Source: Chania multitudinisentens RB-25 (GTDB taxonomy: Bacteria; Pseudomonadota; Gammaproteobacteria; Enterobacterales; Enterobacteriaceae). From it: a stretch of DNA of 64,000 nt. The stretch is taken from contig NZ_CP007044.2 of NCBI RefSeq assembly GCF_000520015.2, positions 2,728,001 to 2,792,000 on the forward strand. Reading direction: 5' to 3'. Positions 59,545 through 64,000 of this stretch are shown piece after piece. Position 1 is the first letter of the stretch; each line of letters opens with the position of its first letter. The position numbers were made by a program, and so were the translations under genes. The notes beneath the pieces are model-generated. The model saw nothing but the letters and a program-made list of their open reading frames with translations, did no database searches and was not told where the DNA came from.

Positions 59545-60365
59545 TGTCTGAGGCGGAATTACCCACCCAGCCAATGCAGAAAATTGCGCTGGGGATTGAA
59601 TACGACGGCAGCCGTTATTACGGTTGGCAACGGCAGCAGGAAGTGGCAAGCGTGCAGGCTTGCCTTGAGAAAGCCTTGAGCAAGGTGGCGGATGCGCCAA
59701 TCACGGTGTTTTGCGCCGGGCGTACCGATGCCGGGGTGCATGCTACCGGTCAGGTGGTTCATTTTGAAACCGCTGCCCGCCGTCAAGAAGCGGCCTGGAC
59801 GATGGGGGTGAATAGCCACCTGCCGCCGGATATTGCCGTGCGCTGGGTAACGGAAGTGAAGCATGATTTCCATGCACGTTTCAGTGCAACAGCGCGCCGC
59901 TATCGCTACATCATTTTTAACCATCGTTATCGCCCGGCGATATTACAACAGGGCGTCACGCATTTTTATCATTCGCTGGATGCTGAACGCATGCACCGTG
60001 CAGCTCAGGCGCTGTTGGGGGAGAATGATTTTACCTCATTTCGCGCCGTGCAATGCCAGTCGCGCACTCCCTGGCGTAACGTCAAGCAGATTAAGGTGAC
60101 GCGCTACGGTGAATATATTGTGGTCGATATCAAAGCCAACGCCTTTGTGCACCATATGGTGCGCAACATCGTCGGTAGTCTGATGGAAATTGGCTGTGGT
60201 AATCAGCATGAAAACTGGATGGCTGAGTTGCTGGCGCTGAAGGATCGCAACCAGGCGGCTGCAACGGCGCGGGCAGAGGGTTTGTATCTGGTGGCCGTCG
60301 ATTACCCTGAGCAGTTTGCTTTACCCCGGCCAGCGATGGGGCCGTTGTTTTTAGCTGATGATTAA
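59544..60365 (+). CDS. truA: tRNA pseudouridine(38-40) synthase TruA
   Basis: 273 aa. Makes pseudouridine at positions 38-40 of tRNA anticodon stem-loops. The catalytic Asp is in FCAGRTDAGVHATGQVVHFE (near 61). LGIEYDGSRYYGWQRQ near the start, and NAFVHHMVRNIVGSLMEIG in the C-terminal part, are family signatures. The N-terminus MSEAELPTQPMQKIAL is slightly longer than E. coli's. Coupled to usg. Confidence 0.95.
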   Translation: MSEAELPTQPMQKIALGIEYDGSRYYGWQRQQEVASVQACLEKALSKVADAPITVFCAGRTDAGVHATGQVVHFETAARRQEAAWTMGVNSHLPPDIAVRWVTEVKHDFHARFSATARRYRYIIFNHRYRPAILQQGVTHFYHSLDAERMHRAAQALLGENDFTSFRAVQCQSRTPWRNVKQIKVTRYGEYIVVDIKANAFVHHMVRNIVGSLMEIGCGNQHENWMAELLALKDRNQAAATARAEGLYLVAVDYPEQFALPRPAMGPLFLADD

Positions 60366-60427
60366 CCACCCGATGGTATAGACACCTGCACCGGGTAAGA
60401 GAATTACCTGGTTAAATGAGAGAGTTT

Positions 60428-61102
60428 ATGGACGTTATCATTAATTTTATTTTGTATGTCGTTGATTTTATTTTACATATTGATGTGCATTTGGCGGAGT
60501 TGGTCGCACAATATGGCATGTGGGTATATGCCATCCTGTTCCTGATCCTGTTTTGCGAAACCGGGCTGGTGGTGACACCGTTCCTGCCGGGGGACTCGTT
60601 GCTGTTTGTTGCGGGTGCGCTGGCGGCGCTGCCTTCCAACGATCTCAATGTGCATACCATGGTTGTGTTGATGGTGATTGCGGCAGTGGTAGGCGATGCC
60701 GTCAACTATACTATTGGGCGGTTGTTCGGTGAGAAACTGTTCCGCAACCCGAATTCAAAAATTTTTCGCCGGAGCTATCTGGATAAAACGCACCAGTTTT
60801 ATGAGAAACACGGGGGTAAAACCATTATTCTGGCACGATTTGTCCCCATTGTGCGGACATTTGCGCCGTTCGTTGCCGGGATGGGGCATATGTCTTATCG
60901 CCATTTTGCTGCCTATAACGTGATTGGTGCGCTACTTTGGGTGCTGTCGTTCACTTATGCTGGGTATCTTTTTGGTGACTTGCCGGTTGTGCAGGAAAAC
61001 CTGAAATTGTTGATCGTTGGGATCATCTTTGTTTCAATTCTGCCGGGCATCATTGAAATCTGGCGTCATAAGCGCGCGGCCGCCCAGCAGAAAAAACAGT
61101 AA
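60428..61102 (+). CDS. dedA: DedA family membrane protein
   Basis: 224 aa from the ATG at 60428 (MDVIINFILYVVDFILH); an ATG four codons earlier is possible. Polytopic, VTT/DedA-fold. The signature ILFCETGLVVTPFLPGDSLLFVAGALA (about 40-66) and the basic FVPIVRTFAPFVAGMGHMSYRHF (about 133-155) are intact. DedA proteins are lipid flippases/transporters needed for proton-motive-force and undecaprenyl phosphate homeostasis; the individual substrate of DedA itself is unclear. Followed by accD after 220 bp. Confidence 0.93.
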   Translation: MDVIINFILYVVDFILHIDVHLAELVAQYGMWVYAILFLILFCETGLVVTPFLPGDSLLFVAGALAALPSNDLNVHTMVVLMVIAAVVGDAVNYTIGRLFGEKLFRNPNSKIFRRSYLDKTHQFYEKHGGKTIILARFVPIVRTFAPFVAGMGHMSYRHFAAYNVIGALLWVLSFTYAGYLFGDLPVVQENLKLLIVGIIFVSILPGIIEIWRHKRAAAQQKKQ

Positions 61103-61322
61103 AATATCGTTTAACCTATCGGTTCGACCAGTTTTTTATCCACAGTGCTGGGCCGATATGGTTTAATGAGCGACATTTATGGTCTGCCCCTGCGAACAAC
61201 CCTGAAAACAGAATCTTGTCATGCGCTAACCTGCGCACTTGGTACAGGGTTTGTTTTAGGCAGGATTGTTAAAGCATGGGCAGCGGACTGGCATTTGCCA
61301 GGTTCAAACAGAAAGGTCATCG

Positions 61323-62231
61323 ATGAGCTGGATTGAACGAATTCTTAACAAGAGCAACGTAACGCAAACCCGTAAGGCGAGTATTCCTGAAGGGGTTTGG
61401 ACTAAATGTGATAGCTGTGGTCAGGTGCTTTATCGTGCCGAGCTGGAGCGTAATCTTGAAGTCTGCCCAAAGTGCGACCATCACATGCGCATGTCGGCGC
61501 GTATGCGTTTGCATACTTTGCTGGACGAAGGCAGCGCAGTGGAACTGGGAAGCGATCTGGAACCCAAAGACGCTCTGAAATTCAAAGATTCCAAGAAGTA
61601 TAAAGATCGCCTGGTTGCCGCCCAGAAAGTGACCGGCGAGAAAGATGCGCTGGTGGTGATGAAAGGCACGCTGTACGGTATGCCCGTGGTGGGGGCTTCT
61701 TTCGAATTTGCTTTTATTGGCGGTTCGATGTCCTCCGTGGTGGGCGCGCGCTTTGTTCGCGCGGTTGAGCAAGCGCTGGAAGACAATTGCCCACTGGTCT
61801 GTTTCTCTGCCAGCGGTGGCGCGCGTATGCAGGAAGCGCTGATGTCGCTGATGCAGATGGCGAAAACCAGTGCGGCCTTGGCAAAAATGCAGGAACGTGG
61901 CCTGCCGTATATCTCAGTGTTAACCGATCCGACCATGGGCGGAGTTTCCGCCAGTCTGGCGATGTTGGGTGATATCAATATCGCCGAACCGAAAGCGCTG
62001 ATTGGGTTTGCTGGCCCACGCGTCATTGAGCAGACCGTGCGTGAAAAACTGCCACCGGGGTTCCAGCGCAGTGAATTCCTGATCGAGAAGGGCGCGATTG
62101 ACATGATTGTACGCCGCCCGGAGATGCGTCAGACATTGGCCAGCATTCTTTCCAAGCTGACCAACCAGCCGCAGCCGCATTTCGATGATGTTGCCCCGGT
62201 TGTTGACCAGGAAAACCAGGCCGACGCCTGA
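61323..62231 (+). CDS. accD: acetyl-CoA carboxylase carboxyltransferase subunit beta
   Basis: 302 aa from the ATG at 61323 (AAGG upstream; MSWIERILNKSNV). The frame extends upstream but lacks family similarity. A Cys4 zinc ribbon (CDSCGQVLY...CPKCDHH, about 27-50) is followed by the crotonase-fold carboxyltransferase domain: GASFEFAFIGGSMSSVVGARF and CFSASGGARMQEALMSLMQMAKT, LTDPTMGGVSASLAMLGD. Makes malonyl-CoA with AccA. The zinc ribbon also binds accD/accA mRNA in E. coli. Confidence 0.96.
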   Translation: MSWIERILNKSNVTQTRKASIPEGVWTKCDSCGQVLYRAELERNLEVCPKCDHHMRMSARMRLHTLLDEGSAVELGSDLEPKDALKFKDSKKYKDRLVAAQKVTGEKDALVVMKGTLYGMPVVGASFEFAFIGGSMSSVVGARFVRAVEQALEDNCPLVCFSASGGARMQEALMSLMQMAKTSAALAKMQERGLPYISVLTDPTMGGVSASLAMLGDINIAEPKALIGFAGPRVIEQTVREKLPPGFQRSEFLIEKGAIDMIVRRPEMRQTLASILSKLTNQPQPHFDDVAPVVDQENQADA

Positions 62232-62244
62232 TCGGCAACGAAGC

Positions 62245-62273
62245 TACCACACCGGCAACTGACCGGTGTGGTA
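62245..62273 (+). other. 11-bp inverted repeat after accD
   Basis: TACCACACCGG/CCGGTGTGGTA (62245-62255 and 62263-62273, 7-nt loop) without a following T-run. It may stabilise the accD mRNA end or be a weak terminator. An ERIC/MITE-type end (GCAGCTTGAAGTGTGACG) lies at about 62332-62350, just before folC. Confidence 0.5.
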
Positions 62274-62379
62274 TCCAGCCGCCTCTTGTGCTAAACGGTG
62301 GTTGGAGTGTGGCTGGGCAGCTAACGCACATGCAGCTTGAAGTGTGACGAATACAAGCCCAAATTTAGCGATGGGAACC

Positions 62380-63645
62380 ATGCAAAACCACCCAATTCCC
62401 CAAGCCATGTCGCCATTGAATTCGTGGCTTGGCTATCTGGAACGCTTGCACAGCCAGGCGATAGAACTCGGCCTTGAACGTGTACAGAGCGTTGCGGCTA
62501 ATCTTGATTTGCTGACTCCTGCCCCCACGGTATTTACCGTTGCCGGTACTAACGGCAAAGGCACCACCTGCCGCACCCTGGAAGCCATTCTGTTGGCCAG
62601 CGGGTTACGCGTGGGCGTCTACAGTTCGCCACATCTGGTGCGTTACACCGAACGGGTGCGTATCCAAGGGGAGGAACTGAGCGAAGCGGAACACTGCCGT
62701 TCATTTGCCGCTATCGAAGCCGGACGTGGGGCTACATCTCTGACATATTTCGAATTTGGTACTTTGTCGGCTTTACAGCTGTTCAAACAGGCCAAGCTTG
62801 ACGTGGTGATCCTGGAAGTCGGATTGGGCGGGCGGCTGGATGCTACCAATATCGTCAACCCAGACGTGGCGGTGGTGACCAGCATCGCTTTGGATCATAC
62901 CGACTGGTTGGGCAACGACCGGGAAAGCATTGGCCGTGAAAAAGCGGGGATTTTCCGCAGCGGCAAACCGGCGATCGTTGGTGAGCCGGATATGCCATGC
63001 AGCATTCAGCAAGTGGCGGAAAATCTGGGGGCTCCCCTGTACCGCCGTGGCGATGCCTGGAGCTTCAGCGAGCAGGGTGAACGCTGGCAATGGGCAGGCG
63101 ATGGCGCGCGGCTGACCAATTTGCCAATGCCAAATATTCCGTTACCGAATGCGGCAACCGCGCTGGCTGCGTTACACTATTCTGCACTTGAGATTGATGA
63201 AAAAGCGATTTTTGCCGGGTTGCAGCAGGCTGCTTTGCCTGGGCGCTTCCAGATTGTTCAGCAAGACCCTCTGTTAATTCTGGATGTTGCGCATAATCCA
63301 CATGCAGCAGGTTATCTGGCTGGGCGTTTGGCGAAATTACCACGCAATGGTGGCAAGGTGCGTGCCGTGGTAGCGATGCTGTCGGATAAAGATATTGCCG
63401 GGACGCTGGCGTGCCTAAGTGAACAGGTTGATGTCTGGTATTGTGCGCCGCTGGAAGGCGCGCGTGGCGGCGGCGTTGAATTGCTGACGGCGCATTTAAC
63501 GCAACCGCAGCAGTTTGCCAATGTTGAAACAGCTTGGCGTCAGGCGATGCAGGATGCAGACAGTCAGGATATTGTGATCGTCTGTGGCTCGTTCCACACC
63601 GTGGCACAGGTGATGGCGGCGCTAGACGAAAGGCGGGGAGTGTGA
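62380..63645 (+). CDS. folC: bifunctional folylpolyglutamate/dihydrofolate synthase FolC
   Basis: 421 aa from the ATG at 62380 (MQNHPIPQAMSPLNSWLGYL), near the usual 422; ATG 62371 and GTG 62344 are in frame and no SD is clear. Mur-ligase fold: P-loop VFTVAGTNGKGTTCRTLE (near 50), VILEVGLGGRLDATNIV (near 145), SIALDHTDWLGNDRESIGREKAGIFR (near 170-195) with the carbamylated Lys, and DVAHNPHAAGYLAGRL in the C-terminal domain. Adds Glu to dihydropteroate and polyglutamates to folates. Confidence 0.94.
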   Translation: MQNHPIPQAMSPLNSWLGYLERLHSQAIELGLERVQSVAANLDLLTPAPTVFTVAGTNGKGTTCRTLEAILLASGLRVGVYSSPHLVRYTERVRIQGEELSEAEHCRSFAAIEAGRGATSLTYFEFGTLSALQLFKQAKLDVVILEVGLGGRLDATNIVNPDVAVVTSIALDHTDWLGNDRESIGREKAGIFRSGKPAIVGEPDMPCSIQQVAENLGAPLYRRGDAWSFSEQGERWQWAGDGARLTNLPMPNIPLPNAATALAALHYSALEIDEKAIFAGLQQAALPGRFQIVQQDPLLILDVAHNPHAAGYLAGRLAKLPRNGGKVRAVVAMLSDKDIAGTLACLSEQVDVWYCAPLEGARGGGVELLTAHLTQPQQFANVETAWRQAMQDADSQDIVIVCGSFHTVAQVMAALDERRGV

Positions 63646-64000
63646 GTGGCAAGTAAATTTCAGAACCGACTGGTTGGCACCGTGATTCTGGTTGCCCTGG
63701 GGGTAATCATCCTGCCGGGATTGCTGGACGGGAAAAAGAAGCACTACGAGGACGAGTTTGCGGCAATCCCACTGGTGCCAAAACCGGGCGATGTACACGA
63801 AACGGACATGCCGCCAGCGAATCAGGCGCTGCCAGCTCAACCCCCAGAAGGCGCGGGGGCTCTGGTAGAACAGCAGGCAGCTACGGAAGCGGCGGCCCAG
63901 CAGGCGGCTAATCAGGCGCGCGAACAACAGCCCGTGGCCGTGGTTGAACCTCCACCGCTGATCGAAACCACGCCGGTTCCACCGCCGAAGCAGAAACCGG
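63646..64000 (+). CDS. dedD: cell division protein DedD, N-terminal part (runs off the window)
   Basis: A GTG at 63646 immediately follows the folC TGA, with GGGGAG upstream; the protein begins (M)ASKFQNRLVGTVILVAL, as in E. coli DedD. A transmembrane helix (about 9-26, VGTVILVALGVIILPGLL) is followed by DGKKKHYEDEFAAIPLVPKPGD and a Pro/Gln/Ala-rich linker. The SPOR domain, which targets denuded septal peptidoglycan, would lie beyond the window. 118 residues are visible. Confidence 0.92.
   Translation, partial: MASKFQNRLVGTVILVALGVIILPGLLDGKKKHYEDEFAAIPLVPKPGDVHETDMPPANQALPAQPPEGAGALVEQQAATEAAAQQAANQAREQQPVAVVEPPPLIETTPVPPPKQKP

Noticed and set aside
1..64000. CRISPR arrays, rRNA genes and prophage structural genes
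   Set aside because: No regularly spaced repeats, no rRNA-like sequence and no phage head, tail or integrase genes are visible.

Overview
This 64 kb window is a chromosomal segment of an enterobacterium. Protein sequences and gene order (ccm operon, mlaA, fadL, yfcZ, fadIJ, sixA, smrB, prmB, aroC, mepA, yfcA, epmC, yfcL, mnmC, fabB, then pdxB, usg, truA, dedA, accD, folC, dedD) follow the Escherichia/Yersinia/Serratia backbone. The high-GC coding style, ERIC elements and a TctCBA-TctDE system point to Yersiniaceae, most likely Serratia (inference).

Region 1 (1-4.3 kb) is accessory DNA against the 3' end of a tRNA-Arg(CCT) gene. It holds a periplasmic lipoprotein amino-acid racemase, a truncated ORF fused to an IS6-family relic, two diverged IS5-family relics, and between those relics an AT-rich gene for an aerolysin-type ETX/MTX2 pore-forming toxin. 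Region 2 (4.7-11.4 kb) is a complete cytochrome c maturation operon, ccmABCDEFGHI, with almost every gene overlapping the next. Region 3 (11.5-28.2 kb) is conserved backbone: outer-membrane lipid asymmetry (MlaA), fatty-acid uptake and anaerobic beta-oxidation (FadL, FadI, FadJ), translation and tRNA/EF-P modification (PrmB, SmrB, EpmC, MnmC), chorismate synthase, murein endopeptidase and FabB. FadR/FabR-like operators precede fadL, fadI and fabB, so lipid degradation and synthesis genes here look co-controlled.

Region 4 (28.3-57 kb) is an accessory block inserted between fabB and pdxB. It carries a copper/silver efflux set (cusF-like, cusC, cusB with a C-terminal CusF-like domain, cusA), apbE, ybiR, pepT, a MocR regulator divergent from a rhodanese, the scsABCD periplasmic thiol-redox/copper tolerance operon, DMT exporters, and the tctCBA tricarboxylate transporter with its TctDE two-component system. 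Copper extrusion (Cus) and protein-thiol repair (Scs) are thus only about 10 kb apart.

The most unusual part is 41.4-45.2 kb. The flagellar regulator gene flk has been split and has lost its middle. In its place sits an IS6-family element that contains a perfect 562-bp inverted repeat. Each arm carries the same ParB-like-domain ORF, and between the arms lie an IS256-family element, IS6 end fragments and a relic of a ColE1-type plasmid origin. I read this as the scar of an IS6-mediated plasmid cointegrate that later rearranged. A second structural oddity is a run of five GC-rich hairpins at 35.47-35.66 kb. Region 5 (57.3-64 kb) returns to backbone, pdxB through a partial dedD.
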